Source: Hyperoodon ampullatus
Lineage: Eukaryota > Chordata > Mammalia > Artiodactyla > Ziphiidae
DNA: 64,000 bases
NCBI GenBank assembly: GCA_949752795.1
Contig: OX457075.1
Span: 248,001-312,000, forward strand
Direction of reading: 5' to 3'
The notes below the pieces were generated by a model that saw nothing but the letters and a program-made list of their open reading frames with translations, ran no database searches and was not told the DNA's origin. The translations under genes were made by a program, and so were the position numbers. Positions 45,561 to 57,765 of the stretch are shown piece after piece. The first letter of the stretch is position 1. Every line of letters starts with the position of its first letter.

Positions 45561-48243
45561 CAGAGACGCGGGTGAGAGGCACTGGGACGTGTTTCAAGGT
45601 TTGGTTCTCCCGGGGAGCTGAGACTTTTGGGTCCATCTGAGCGTCACTTGAGGGAGCGGAGGCTTCATTTCCTTTTTGGTTTGGAACGTGTTGTGAACAT
45701 CCTCTGCGGGGGCTTGGGGCCTGGAGGAAGCTGGGGCTGCAGATTTAGATGTAGACGTTTCCGAGGACGTGCAACTGCAGAGGTCTGGCTCTTCCATGCC
45801 TTGTGTTTTCCGCTATTAGCAGAGCTCAGGTGTTTTTCCTTGATTATTATTATTAATTTAGGAACATCTTTACAGGTACATTTATTTCTTTTAGAGTTGG
45901 AAGTCTTTGGAGACAATACAGAGAGCTCACAGAGTTACAGGGGATCAATCGATATTAAACTTGGAGAAGGCAAGCATCAGCAGTCCTCATAGGTAGAGGT
46001 GAACTGTAGGCAAACTTCCCCAGGGGCCTTTAGCCTTCCCAGTACGGTTTCTGCTTTCACCGTCCTAGAGTCAAGCAAACTCTGAATTCTCATTGTACGT
46101 ATGCCTTCGTCAAAGTGTGAAACTTGTCTTTTTTTGAATAGTTTTCTAGTTTGTCATTTGGAAGAAAAAGATTTTAATGTAATTATTAGAGTCCTCTATT
46201 AGGCCTGGTGAAATTTCATGCTTTCACTTGTCTCATAAGTATGATTTTCATTTTACTATTTCTCCTGTTCCCTCAAGGGCTCATTTCTTCTGTTGCCTAG
46301 AGAGAGCTCCACCCACTCCCCCTCCAACAGATGGCTGTGTGTTCTGAGAGGTTTTCTTTTAAACGACACTCACATTACCTGTAAACAAACAGGATCAGTT
46401 ATTAGGCTTATCTTTGGAGTTATTAAAGCAAGAAGCCTAATCTGGATAGGGATATTATTAATGGTGTGAAAATCTGGAGTTTGCTAATCTGTTTGGGCAT
46501 CAGAAGATTCCTGCAGGGATTGTTTATATAGTGTGGGAGACAGATGGCATCCCTAGCAGACAAGAGAAGCCCAGCATAAAGGGTCATTGTATTCTTCAGA
46601 AATTATCCACTTCACTGTTGGGAGATGAGGTCAGGTGGGGAAGACATACTTTTCATCTCCCCAAGGAGGCATTCTAACCTTATCATCCAGCAGCCTAACC
46701 AGTTAGTTTCTTCTCTCTTTGAACATTTAAAAAGTCATTATTGAGCTGTTTGTTTTGATTATTCCTTCGGCCCATTTTGGCCTCAGTTGTGGTTACGTGA
46801 AGCAGTTTAAACAGTTATATGAACAAACATGTCTTTGAATTTAAGATTATCGTACCACTGGGAAAACAGCAGTTCTTGTATACAAACGGCCCCTTGGACT
46901 CATAGTGTCTCCTAGCTGGAAGGACTTTAGTCCAATCTGCATGAATTCAAAAGGAGTTTCTTCTACCATCTCCGTGACAGGCGGTTCCCTGGCTCCCAGC
47001 ATTTGTCATGAGACTCTCAGCTATGGCTAGTGCTCTACTTTTATAAGGCTTAACAGCCTAAGACATTTGCTTTATCATTGCCTCCCATCACAGCACTGAA
47101 CAGCCTTGGGCAGTGAATCTTTTTGAATGACTGTGGAGTCTGTGAAGAAATCAGTCATTCTGACCATTTGAGATAAGCCCGCTGGAGCTTTTCTGCTCCT
47201 ACCACCATCATAGATTCTTTATGTGCTGTAGATTCCAACTAGATTGCAAAATTGGTCTCCCCTCTGGATGCATGTGAGGGAGAATATTCCAGTAAATTAA
47301 TAGTCACTAACCACAGGACTAAATTTAATGAAGAACATGAGCAGTGTTTGACCCCCCTGAACAGGAAGTATGGGGTAAAATTAAGCATTGGCTCTGTAAC
47401 GTGAGAACTGTGATCTTGAGGGAAAAAAAACATATTTTCTTACTTTTTTCAAATCCTTCTGCACCACTGATCTCAGCAAAAGGCAAAGAAACCAAGGTTG
47501 TTACCTGTAGCTGAGGACAGATGCCATAGCTATTTCTTTTGGATGAATGTGTGCTGCTGGAGAGGTCGCTTTCGGGCTCTGTTCTGTTTCAGCGTGTGCC
47601 TTGGCATCAACAAAAGGGTCTAACGTTCAAATTCAGATTGTTAAATCTGCAGCTGGTATCTGTGTACCTTCTCACCAGGTTGCTTCCTTTCTAGTGAAAT
47701 ATTCTTTTATGAGAAACCCGAGGCACCAGGCCTGGGACTTACTGGGCACCTGGCCTGCATCCACATTCTAGTGTGCTGCTGCCTGCTTTCTTGAGTAAAA
47801 ATGGAACCAGTTTTGCACGAATAGGGAATGGCAGGGTGGAGTGAAAACATTTTCAGCTCCCTTGTGGAAAGCCAGGCCTGGCCTAAAAGAGAGAGGACTA
47901 TATTTGAAGTTCACTTGATGTAGCAGAGGCAGAATTGCTTCTTTATACACAGGATGCCTTTTGTGTGGGAAAATGTATGAGGGATTAGAAAGGTGACTAC
48001 ACCATCTGCTTAGCCTGCAGTAGTCCTGGTTTTTTCCTGTTGACCTATCTGAATTATCAAATGCATCCCCTTTCACATTTAAAAGTGCCCTGGTTTGGAT
48101 GATACATTATGTGGTCACCCTAGATATTAAGGAATCTTCACTATTTTCTTCACCACCCTCTCCTGACTTCAAATTTTGAGTCTGGCTTTGTTTCATTCTT
48201 TAATTTGTTAAATGCAAAGGTAAGAAAGGTAAAAAAAACCCCA
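45561..48243. other. Probable first-intron flank, no repeats recognised
   Basis: About 2.7 kb with little recognisable transposon sequence and no convincing exon. The low repeat density fits the 5' end of an intron, which may hold regulatory sequence. Confidence 0.45.
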
Positions 48244-48445
48244 GGGCTTCCCTGGTGATGCAGTGGTTGAGAGTCCGCCTGCTGAGGCAGGGGATATGGG
48301 TTCGTGCCCCGGTCTGGGAGGATCCCACATGCCGCAGCTAGACTTGTGAGCCACGGCCACTGAGCCTGCGTGTCCAGAACCTGTGCTCCGCAACGGGAGA
48401 AGCCACAGCGGTGAGAGGTCTGCGTACCGCAAAAAAAAAAAAAAA
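48244..48445 (+). mobile_element. CHR-type SINE with small internal deletion
   Basis: Body from GGGCTTCCCTGGTGATG to CGTACCGC plus A tail. The GCGGAGCGGCTGGGCCC part is shortened to GCAGCTAGACTTG. Flanks are A/C-rich, so the target duplication is unclear. Confidence 0.93.
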
Positions 48446-49223
48446 CCAAACCCCCAAAAAATGCAAAAGGAAAAAAGAAATAGCAAGGAAGACAAAAGAC
48501 TGACGTAATTGGTTGCTTGTCATCTATTTATACATATAAGAAATAAAATAGTTTTTTTCCTTGACATATTGTGTCTACTCTGGCTCTGAGCCCAGGTTAT
48601 TATTGTCTTCGAGCACAATAAGAATGAGTACCTGTTTACCTAGGGCTGGCATGAATTGGGACAACTATGATTTGGGAGAGCAGCTTCAACAAAATTCTGT
48701 TTGCAGACCTGATGGGTGCATGGCATTTGCAGATATGAATGAAAGTTTCAAGATCTAGTGTTTGGTCAAGTTCTTGGAATTTACTGAGAGACCAAAACAC
48801 ATGTGTCGTTGTGAAGACTTGACTCCACATTCTCCTAGTTTCCAAGCTCTCTGGGCCACGAGGATAATAGAAGAGCCTTTGTTTTCTGCCCTCTCTTTTG
48901 ACTAGAGTCTTGGGTTTGGGTCTCAGTTTTTCAGACAAAGGGCTTGCGGAGAAGAATGTGCTGTGCCCACTCATCACGTGAACATTCTCATAGGGGCTGG
49001 AGATTGTGCAGGTGATCTGGTGGGGGATTTGAGTTCTAAAGCTATATATATGAAGCTTGTGGCATGTACTTCAACAATGGCTGTGCTCCTTGGCTAAAGA
49101 ATTGCCTGTTTGAAAGAGTTCACTTGCAGTGTTGGCCAGCAGGTGTTACAATTAATTATGGCTGTCACTTTTTCCACACCCACTCCACTAAAATCCTCAA
49201 AAGCTTGGTCGGCATGCTTGAAT
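48446..49223. other. Unassigned sequence
   Basis: No gene or repeat recognised. Confidence 0.4.
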
Positions 49224-49240
49224 AAGAAGAAATGTATGTG

Positions 49241-49372
49241 CCGCGGAGCAGCTGGGCCTGTGAGCCACGGCCGCTGAGCCTGTGCGTCCGGAGCCTGTGC
49301 TGCACAATGGGAGAGGCCACAACAGTGAGAGGCCCGTGTACCGCAAAAAAAAAAAAAAAAAAAAAGAAGAAG
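49241..49372 (+). mobile_element. 5'-truncated CHR-type SINE
   Basis: Only the 3' two-thirds is present, starting CCGCGGAGCAGCTGGGCC, so the tRNA-like head with both pol III boxes is missing. A perfect 17-bp duplication AAGAAGAAATGTATGTG is at 49224-49240 and 49373-49389, showing the copy inserted in truncated form. Confidence 0.95.
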
Positions 49373-49389
49373 AAGAAGAAATGTATGTG

Positions 49390-49935
49390 TCTTCTTTATG
49401 AGTTGGATAACCATGTAGTTATTTTTGCTCAGATAAGGACACTTTTGAGAGTAAAAGGGGATACTAACTGGAAGGGGCACCAGATCAAACAGTATAAACA
49501 GGACTATCCCAAGAAAATTATGATGGATGGTTGTCTTAACTATTACCTAAGTCATTAGCTTTTATATGAAGAATACCCATGTGATGGAAAAATGTCCCTA
49601 GCTTCTTCTAGATTTGTTCAACATATGTCTAACGTGTGCACGCATATATGTGTATGTGTATATATACAAACATTGATCATATATTTATAGAGATGTGTAT
49701 TGTGGGGTTGAAATTAACTACTTACGAAGACCTAGTCATTTGGAAAATTGTGACTTTCATCATTTTTTTCATGGGTTGACTTTTAAACTAAAAAAAAAGT
49801 CCAGCCTCTCCAAATTTTAAATCATCTTCTGACCTTGTGTAGTTCTCTTGCTTAAATCATTTGATAGTTCTCCATTTTCTGTTTAATTCTCAAAGTAAGA
49901 TCCACAGACAGATTGGTGGTTAAAAAGGAAAAACA
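49390..49935. other. Unassigned sequence with a short TG/TA run
   Basis: An alternating purine-pyrimidine patch lies at 49635-49672 (ATATATGTGTATGTGTATAT). Nothing else recognised. Confidence 0.45.
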
Positions 49936-50450
49936 GTGAAAAATTTCACTTATTCATTCATTCACTCAACTACTATTTATTGAGCACCTTCCATGAATCT
50001 AGGTGCTGAATGAATAAAACTGCCCTTGTGAAGTTTTCTTTCAGTTGGGAGTGGAAGGGTAGGAGTGGGAGATGCACAATAAACCAAATTATATAGCATG
50101 GTAGAAGGGGAGAAGTGCTTTGGAAGAAAGAAAGTAGAACAGGATAAACGTAGTTGAGTAGCCTTCATGAAGAAAGAGACCTTAAGCAGAGACTTAAAGG
50201 AAGTGACAGAAGTTACTCATACAGATACCTGGGGAGGAGTGTTCCAGGCAGAGGGAACAGCCAGTGCGAAGGCCTGAAGGTGAGAATGTGTTTGGATGAG
50301 TTCAAAGGTTAGCAAGAAGACCAACACAAGGGGGTGGGGTGTTGGGGGGACTTCGAAATGTGAATCAAAAAGATGGTGTAGGAGTGGCAGAGCATGTAGG
50401 ACCTTGAGACGTGAGAGTAATTATAATTTCAGCAGAAATCCCATCATGTT
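49936..50450 (+). repeat. Ancient mammalian repeat (ATTCATTCATTCA type)
   Basis: CTTATTCATTCATTCACTCAAC, TATTTATTGAGCACC, GATGCACAATAAACC, GAGTGTTCCAGGCAGAGGG, AACAGCCAGTGCGAAGGCC and CATGTAGGACCTTGAGA follow the order of a common old interspersed repeat. Similar sequence is at 53040-53470. Class not certain. Confidence 0.6.
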
Positions 50451-50624
50451 CTTAAAGGTTATTATGGTATGAAAAACTGTGTTCATGCCATGAAGACTGC
50501 ACGGGTCAATATAGCTTACATTTCATAAGCACTCATCATGGTGCACTTCATCTTGGTTAATATACTTTTTATGTCATTTGCTTATTGTTTATTTGTTAAA
50601 ATAGCATAGTTTGTTGTTGCTGGT

Positions 50625-52020
50625 CTTAAATTGTATCTCAATTTCACAAAAATAGATCAGTGGCTGAAAAGTGGTTCATTGCAGTGTGAAAATAGTGATG
50701 AAAATAGTAATGTAAATGCTGCAGTTCAGAATGTCATAGACATACTTACAGAACCGAATCCCATTCCAAATAGAAAATGTGTATCTGTATGTGTAAAAAT
50801 AAGGACGCTTGTGAGAGTGATGATTTCAAAACAGTAGCTGAAATGGAAAAGTGCATATGGAAGTATGATGATGACTATCTCAAAACTGCTTTTTATTGCG
50901 TGTGCCATCCATTCGCTCCTAGTCCCCAGTCATTGCCTGTTATGAAACTTTGTCTGTGAAGCCATGGATGTTTTGCTGTCATTTTCAAACAAAGCACAGT
51001 GGCTTCCTTGTTATACTATTCAAGTTTCCCAGGGCAAGTAGCCAATGATGTTTTCCGTTACAAAATTAATGTATTATACTGCTAATGGTGGGTAAGAGAT
51101 TAAAACTCTAGTAGCTTCATTAAAGGATCCTTGTAACAGAAGTAAGTATAAGTCATTTTATTGAAGAGACGCCTGGAAAATCAGCTGGAAAGTTAAAGAC
51201 AAACATTATCCTTAGAGAGAAACCAAAAGTTATTGACAGAATTCCTTTGTCAAATGACACGGTTGGCTGTTGCATAATATCAGTGGAGTAGGGAAGAGTG
51301 ATTACTATCAAGTGCACGCTAGCAGATATTTCACTTTATGGTTAGATGAAACCACCAATGTCATGCAGAGAATGAATCAGCTTTTGGCATTTGTTCAGGG
51401 AGGAGCACTTGGTGATGCTTTGTTCATTTATCACTGAAAACTTGTGCTATAGGGGAAGAGATTTTTCTTTTGGTTAACCATTATATATGAGACTGGAAAA
51501 GTCCTCAGGAGGCAGGACTGACAGAGCATACGTTTCACGTACAGATAAGAAGTTGATGGGTTCATGAAGAAAAGACGTTGTACCTAGAAGCCAATCCACA
51601 TGCTCTTCCATTCACAGCGAAGATGTAGCACCTTCTGATCTTGAGTAAATACTAAAAGTGAAAACTAGGTACAGCCAAGTTGTGGCCCCTGAGTACCTGC
51701 ATGTGCTGTGCAAAGTGATGGGCAGGGAGTATAAGGCTGCTTCTCTGTGCTGAGGTGCCCTGGCTGTTTAGGGGAAAGGTGCTCATATGATATTTTATCT
51801 GTGGTGTAAGATATCTGTGGAGCAAGAAAAATGTTTCTTCATGACGTGGATTAGAAATGATTTCTCTGGTATCAAGTGGCATGCCTCAGTACTAACCTCT
51901 GCCCACAGGGAACCATGTCAAGGACAGGGAGGGAAGGAAGAATTGTTAACAAATAAAACAATCCGCCACAGTCTTAGGACTGAGACATTTTTTTCATTAG
52001 AGAGAGTCGGAGCTCCACAT
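50625..52020 (+). pseudogene. Decayed hAT-transposase-derived gene copy (ZBED5/SCAND3/FAM200-like)
   Basis: Across frames, the conserved blocks of this domesticated hAT transposase family appear in the expected order. KYDDDYLKTAFYCV (near 50855-50900) resembles the segment before the BED-like cysteines. FTLWLDETTN (51331-51360) resembles the catalytic-Asp block of the RNase H-like fold. A CSSIHSEDVAPSDLE-like segment lies near 51605. LCKVMGREYKAASLC then GKGAHMIFYLW (51706-51810) resembles the CEEMG...LLL...RGKV...FELR block. Many stops and frameshifts occur. Family members are intronless, so this may be a gene relic, a retrocopy or the fossil transposon itself. No terminal repeats were identified. 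Confidence 0.7.
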
Positions 52021-52800
52021 TGACCATAAAGAGTAGAGGAGGTTAAAAAAAAGAGTTGAGGAAATATTTTCAGTAACGGACAGTCCTTTAAATCAGAAGC
52101 ATGATACTTCTCAGTGACCTATTGGAAGAATAAGAGTACAAAGGAATAGAACTTAGATCCAATAAAGTTGATGCAGAGAGAGTACAGGTGTCTACTTAAT
52201 ATTTGAGAGCATGTAGGGAACCACAGTGGGAGGAACCCAGGCTTTTAGGATTTTGTGTTAAGACACTGGCTGGCCGGGAGAAGAAGTAAAAGGAGGTGGA
52301 GAAGTCTGACAATTGGACATGACTTTTCTTATACTTTTTCCTTAGGCTTGGCTTCATTTCAGACAAATGGACTTGATACTCGAGGGTTTTCAGAACACGA
52401 TCTGTATTGCCTCCAACCTAACCTAGAAAAAATATAAATGTTCTCTAGTGGTCTAGGAGTCTTTGCATAGGACTCCAGTCCTTCCTTCCCTCCTCCCTCC
52501 CTCTCTCTTCCCTTCCCTCCCTTCTTCTCTCCTTCTTTTCTCCCCTCCCTCCCTCCCTCTCTTCTTTTGTTCTTTCCCTCTTTAAGCTATTGAGTTGGCA
52601 TCTTTAAACTAGAAGATACTTTGAGAGCTCATCTCCTCTCTGTCCATGTCTTCTAGCAGATCTGTGTGCTATCCAGGGCAAGAGGGATAAGGGCCTCTAG
52701 GGAAGTTCTGTTTCTCGTTCAGCTAATCCACTCTAATGTGGAATATCTAGTTATAGCACACATTTAAATTTTAACCCTCATCCTTCAATAAAGGTCCATT
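52021..52800. other. Unassigned, with a pyrimidine tract
   Basis: A C/T-rich simple repeat at 52480-52565 (CTTCC and CCCT units). The rest is not recognised. The first part may be the eroded 3' end of the hAT relic. Confidence 0.45.
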
Positions 52801-52806
52801 TCTTGG

Positions 52807-52935
52807 GGAGTTCCCTGGTGGCCTAGTGGTTAGGATTCCGGGCTTTCACTGCTGCGGCCCGGGTTCAATCCCTGGTTGGGGAACTGAGATCCCACAAGCC
52901 TCAGGTGAGGCCAAAAAAAAAAAAATGAAAAAAAA
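52807..52935 (+). mobile_element. Short tRNA-derived SINE
   Basis: GAGTTCCCTGGTGGCCTAGTGG head, GGGTTCAATCCC B box and a short body ending in an A-rich tail. A different, shorter tRNA-derived SINE than the CHR copies elsewhere. CCATTTCT is repeated at 52796-52803 and 52936-52943. Confidence 0.88.
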
Positions 52936-53039
52936 CCATTTCTCTCTCTTTTTTTGGACTTTAATAAAGATGGAGTCATTGGCTTTTGTCTAATAACTTT
53001 TCTGTAGTGATGGCCATTATTTCATTCTAGGGCAGAAGT

Positions 53040-53470
53040 CATTCATGCATTATTCATTGAACAAACAATGAGAGTCTTACATGTGCCAGGCTCTGTGCTG
53101 AGTGATAGTTATAAAAGAGGTCAGTATTCAGACATGGCCCTAACCAGATAAAACAGAAAATTGAATTAGGATATAGGCAATGGTAACAAAAGTGTGAATA
53201 AACAAGTAAATATGTAATTGCAAAGCAAATGTGGCAGAAATGTAAACAGTTTTACATTAGGGTGGTGGTATTTCGGCTACTTATTATATATTAACTTCTG
53301 AACTGTATGATCTTCTGAATGTAATTTTGAAATATTTTGTGAGTAAAAAGTGAAGAAAACATAGTTGAAGGTGTGATAAGTGCTTTGTAGAGGAGGACCT
53401 TGGTAGAGAAGGAAGTATAACTGAGTCTTCCTTTACATGGGGTGGTCAGGGAAGACCTGGAGTGTAATTC
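53040..53470 (+). repeat. Ancient mammalian repeat, second copy
   Basis: ATTATTCATTGAACAAACAATG, CATGTGCCAGGCTCTGTGC, GATAAGTGCTTTG and GGTGGTCAGGGAAGACCTGG match the order seen at 49936-50450. Confidence 0.6.
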
Positions 53471-53955
53471 ATCATATGCCTGTGTGAGAGGGATGAGGAT
53501 AATTTGGACAGGGCTCAGAGAAGAGTCACAAAGATGATTGATGACAGAGTTGAAAATAAGACCTTTGGGAGCCATCTCAAAGAACCGGGGGTGTAGAGCA
53601 GCCATAGAATTTAACCCGACGCAATGACTTAGGCTCTCTTTTTCTTTAATTTATACACATCCACTTCTACATGTTCACATTCTCTTCACTCATTTCTCAT
53701 GGTCAACATCAAGCAAGGAACGTGATTCAGGTTAGAATTCCGTGTTAGAGGAAAATTGAAATTTTGTTCTGCAGCTGAGGAACAATTGGAAGGGACCTGA
53801 GAGGCAAACTAGTTCAGCCTTTGTATGAAGAAATATCTTTTCAAGGTTGTTAACGGTGGTCATCCAGTTCTTAGGAGATGGCTTCCATGCTTCCTCCACC
53901 TAGAACGGGGCGGTGGTAAGTGGAGCATTCTGGTTTACTCACAGTAGGCACGTCC
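53471..53955. other. Unassigned sequence
   Basis: No gene or repeat recognised. Confidence 0.4.
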
Positions 53956-53959
53956 TCTT

Positions 53960-54110
53960 TCCATTCCATAAATACCCCAGACTCATCTCCACCTCAGCAC
54001 TTTTACCACAGGAACACTTCCCACCTGGAATGCCTACCTGTTCTACCTACTTTTCTGTGTGTCATTTAAAAGTGGTGCTTTTCATCATTTCCCCCCCATC
54101 TTACTCTTAT
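53960..54110. mobile_element. Possible L2 fragment
   Basis: CACAGGAACACTTCCCACCTGGAATGCC-like sequence resembles the L2 3' region. Short and diverged. Confidence 0.4.
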
Positions 54111-54655
54111 GAAGAATATGGCATTTCTAGAAGTAAATGTTTGTCATGATTGGCAATAAGGTTGGGGGTAGAGTGAGTATCCTAATCTGGGAGGGGATTA
54201 AGGGCAGTGTGTTTAGTTTGATACCTTCCCCCCACATGCTAGTATGCCCCACTCTTGGGAATCACTATCTTATAGCAATTAAGATCTTAATTATCTGCTG
54301 CTTTAGGCGGTGCACTGCTTATTTTGTTTGCTATTAGTCTTTTTGCCAACTAGACTTTAAGTACTCTGAAGGTATGGAAACTTGGCTGACACCTCTGTAT
54401 AATGCCCAGTATTGATCATGAAGTGAATACATATACAATGATCAATGCCTCGTGGCTGAAGGAACCACGTGTTTCTTTTTCATGGACCATTATGAAAGGC
54501 TATTATTTATATAAATCAGATTTTAAGTTGGCACAGATGCTAAAAGATTACTATTTTTGTAGTTTTAAAATGGCAGAAAGTCAAGTCTTGGAGGTCTGAT
54601 TCATTGAGATAATTCCCATATCAGAAACCTCCTTCTTCCTTTGTAAGCCTTTCAA
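54111..54655. other. Unassigned sequence
   Basis: No gene or repeat recognised. Confidence 0.4.
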
Positions 54656-54790
54656 CTCCTTGCTATTCAAAGTGTAGTCTACAGACCAGTGGCATCAGCA
54701 TCACCCGGAAGCCAGACCTACTGAGTCAGAATCTGCATTTTAAGATCCTCAGATATGTTCTATACACAGTAAAGTTTGAGAAGCATTTTA
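54656..54790 (-). mobile_element. MER5A-type non-autonomous hAT element
   Basis: Starts with TATTCAAAGTGTAGTCTACAG, passes CATCAGCATCACC and CTACTGAGTCAGAATCTGCAT, and ends AAAGTTTGAGAAGCA. The near-palindromic ends and internal order fit MER5A. Confidence 0.85.
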
Positions 54791-55963
54791 TTATTAACAC
54801 AAAATTCAGAAATTTAGGAGAAGCATTTATCTTCAAAGAGAAGTGAGTCTGGAAATGAAGATTTCATTGGTCTGTGGATGAGATCCTCAGTGCTTTCTGT
54901 CGTGTTGGCCTGGAATTAACAGTGCTTCTTGCCGGGCCAGAATTATGTAGGAGTGCCCCAGGGTAATTTAAGTAAGTGAGTGGTACAGATGTTAGACGTG
55001 ATGTTGATTACAGGAAGTTGAAGCAGTTTAGAGTGAGAAACTAGGAGAGCTTGGCAAAGGTAGAGGAAATTGGCCATGCAACCTGAAACCAAATATAAGG
55101 GAAAAGGTCTTCCCTTTATGATTAGAAACAACTTCTAACTCTCTGGATTTGGACTCGGTTCTCATACTCCAACCCCTCCAGAGCCAGCAGGACACAAGTG
55201 CAACTGGCTTAAAGTGCTGTGCACGGAAACCTTGTGGAGTGGTGAGGATCGTGGAGAGGCATTCTTCATCAGAGGGGAAGGAGGTGTCACCACTCAGGTC
55301 ACCCAGTTGTTGCCACATGGGAATTTGGGTGCAGCATGGCCAAGTCGTCAGATTTTTCAAATGAAGCTAAAAATATAAGTTTGTACATAAAACATCTCTT
55401 GGGTATAGCATGATGGTAATTAAAATGTTTTTAGAATGGCTCAGGCCAAACAAAATTCATATGCTGCCTGCATCTGTTTTGTAACCCCTGTTCTGGAGCA
55501 ACAAAACGTATGTGGTGGTGTGAATACCTGGTTTTTTTAGTGCAGGGCACCAAACACAGGGAGAGGCCTTTTGGTCCTGGTAAGGACCATTTTGGATCTT
55601 TACTAAGTAAAAGAAATAAAAAGACATAAAAGAAGGGAGCTGCACTTGCTTTGATGACCTGATTTAAAACATATGTCTGAAGAACCTCAGTAACTAATGG
55701 TGTTTGAAAGAAAGAGTTAGATGCCTAAAGGCATAAAATTTTGGCCCTGTAAAATCTGAAGGGGAAGTAAGCATGGAGTTGGGTCCAGGGTGAGGAAATG
55801 AGGTCATGGAAATTTCTTGGCACCCCCAAGCTAGGATCACACGTTGCAACAGAGCTGGGAGGCTGGACCACAGCTTGGAACTTACTGTGCTTGGAGAGAA
55901 GTGTGACTGGAGATAGAATTCGAGTTAATTTACCTTTAGCGTCTGGTTGTTAAATTTAGGTGG
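54791..55963. other. Unassigned sequence
   Basis: No gene or repeat recognised. Open frames near 55028-55364 are short and overlap on both strands. Confidence 0.4.
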
Positions 55964-55976
55964 TGGCTAATATTTA

Positions 55977-56344
55977 TTTATTTAAAAAATTTTTAAACAT
56001 ACTTAAAAATATTATTTATTTATGGCTGCATTGGGTCTTCATTGCTGCGTGCGGTCTTTCCCTAGTCGTGGCGAGCGAGGGCTACTCTTCCTTGCAGTGC
56101 ACGGGCTTCTCACTGCGGTGGCTTCTCTTGTTGCAGAGCACGGGCTCTAGGCGCGTGGGTTTCAGTAGTTGTGGCACATGGGCTCAGTAGTTGTGGCTCA
56201 TAGGCTCTAGAGTGCAGCCTCAGTTGTTGTGGTGCATGGGCTTAGTTGCTCTGCAGCACTTGGGATCTTCCCAGACCAGGGATCAAACCCATGTCCCCTG
56301 CATTGGCAGGTGGATTCTTAACCACTGCGCCACCAGGGAAGTCC
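55977..56344 (-). mobile_element. Long, older CHR-family SINE, antisense
   Basis: Complement of the longer SINE type seen at 17974. The 13-bp duplication TGGCTAATATTTA is at 55964-55976 and 56345-56357. Confidence 0.93.
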
Positions 56345-56649
56345 TGGCTAATATTTAAAGTTTGCTGGAATTGAGTTTTCTATTAAAGTTTGTCATGGTA
56401 AAATTAGCATTTTATATATTTCAAGAGTGAAAACTAGGTGAAGGAATCAAAATTCTTTCCAAAGATTTGTTATTGATTATACTTCTTGTTAAAAACTAAA
56501 TACCTTAAAGATTAGCACTGTTTATTATTCATCTTTACATTATTATCATCTTTACATCCACCACAGTCTGGGTCAGTGATCTGTACTGATTATAAGACAG
56601 AATACAGTTTATTTTCTATCTTGGTGAGTCATTCTGTAGGTATTCATTT

Positions 56650-57765
56650 TCCTTACTGATTTAAAAAAATAATGGCTTTGTTGAGATATAATTCACATAC
56701 CATAAAATCCATCATCTTAAAGTGTACAATGTAGCGGGTTTTAGTATATTTACAAAGTTGTGCAACCATCACCACCCTGTAATTTCAGAACCTTTTTATC
56801 ACCCTCAAATGAAGTCCAGTGCCCTTAGCAGTCACTCATATCCCCTGCCTCCAGCCCCTGGCAACCATCACTCTAGTTTCTGTTGTTATAGATTTGCCTC
56901 TTGTAGACATTTCATAAAAGTGGAATTATATAATATGTAGCTTTTTGCGACTAGCATCTTTCACTTAGCATAATGTTTTCAAAGTTTATCCATATTGTAG
57001 CATGTGTTAGCACGCCATTCTTTTGTATAGCCAAATAAAATTTTATTGTATATATACCACATTTTTTAATCCATTCATCAGTTGATGGACATTTGAGATG
57101 TTCTCAATTTTGGGCTATTATGAATAATTCTGCAATGAGCATTTGTGTAAAAGTTTTTGTGTAGATATATGTTTTCAGTTCTCTTGAGTATACACCTAGG
57201 AGTGGAATTGCTGGGTCATATGGTAACTCTATGTTTATCATTTTGAGGCTCTGCCAAACAGTTTTCCAAAGTGAGTGCACCATTTTACATTTTACTCAGC
57301 AATGTCTGAGGGTTCCGATTTCTCCATATCCTTACCTACACTTGTTATTGCTTTTCTTTTTGATTTAACCATTCTGGTGGGTATGAAGTGGTATTTCATT
57401 GTGGTCTTGAATTGCTTTTCTGTAATGACTCATGATGTTGAGCATCTTTTTTTTGTGGTTATTGGCCATTTGTGTATATTTTTTGGAGGAATGTCTCTTC
57501 AAATCCTTTGCTCATTTTAAAATAAATTTATTTATTTAAAAATTTTTGTGTTGTACAGATTTTTTCTTGTAACTTTCTGGATTCTAGACACTTATGAGAC
57601 ATATGACTTGAAAATATTTCTTACATTTTTTGGATTTTCTTTTCACTCTCTTGACAGTGTCATTTGAAGCACAAAAGTTTGTAATTCTGATAAAGCCCAA
57701 GTATCTTTTTTTTCTTTCTTGTGATTTTGGTGCATATCTGTCCTTGTTGATCTCCTAATTGTTCA
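56650..57765 (-). mobile_element. L1M 3' half, antisense
   Basis: GTTGAGATATAATTCACATACC, GTTGTGCAACCATCACCACC, CACTTAGCATAATG, TAGCATGTGTTAGC, GTTGATGGACATTTG, GGGTCATATGGTAACTC and GTTTTCCAAAGTGAG are the usual L1M blocks on the reverse strand. Confidence 0.9.
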
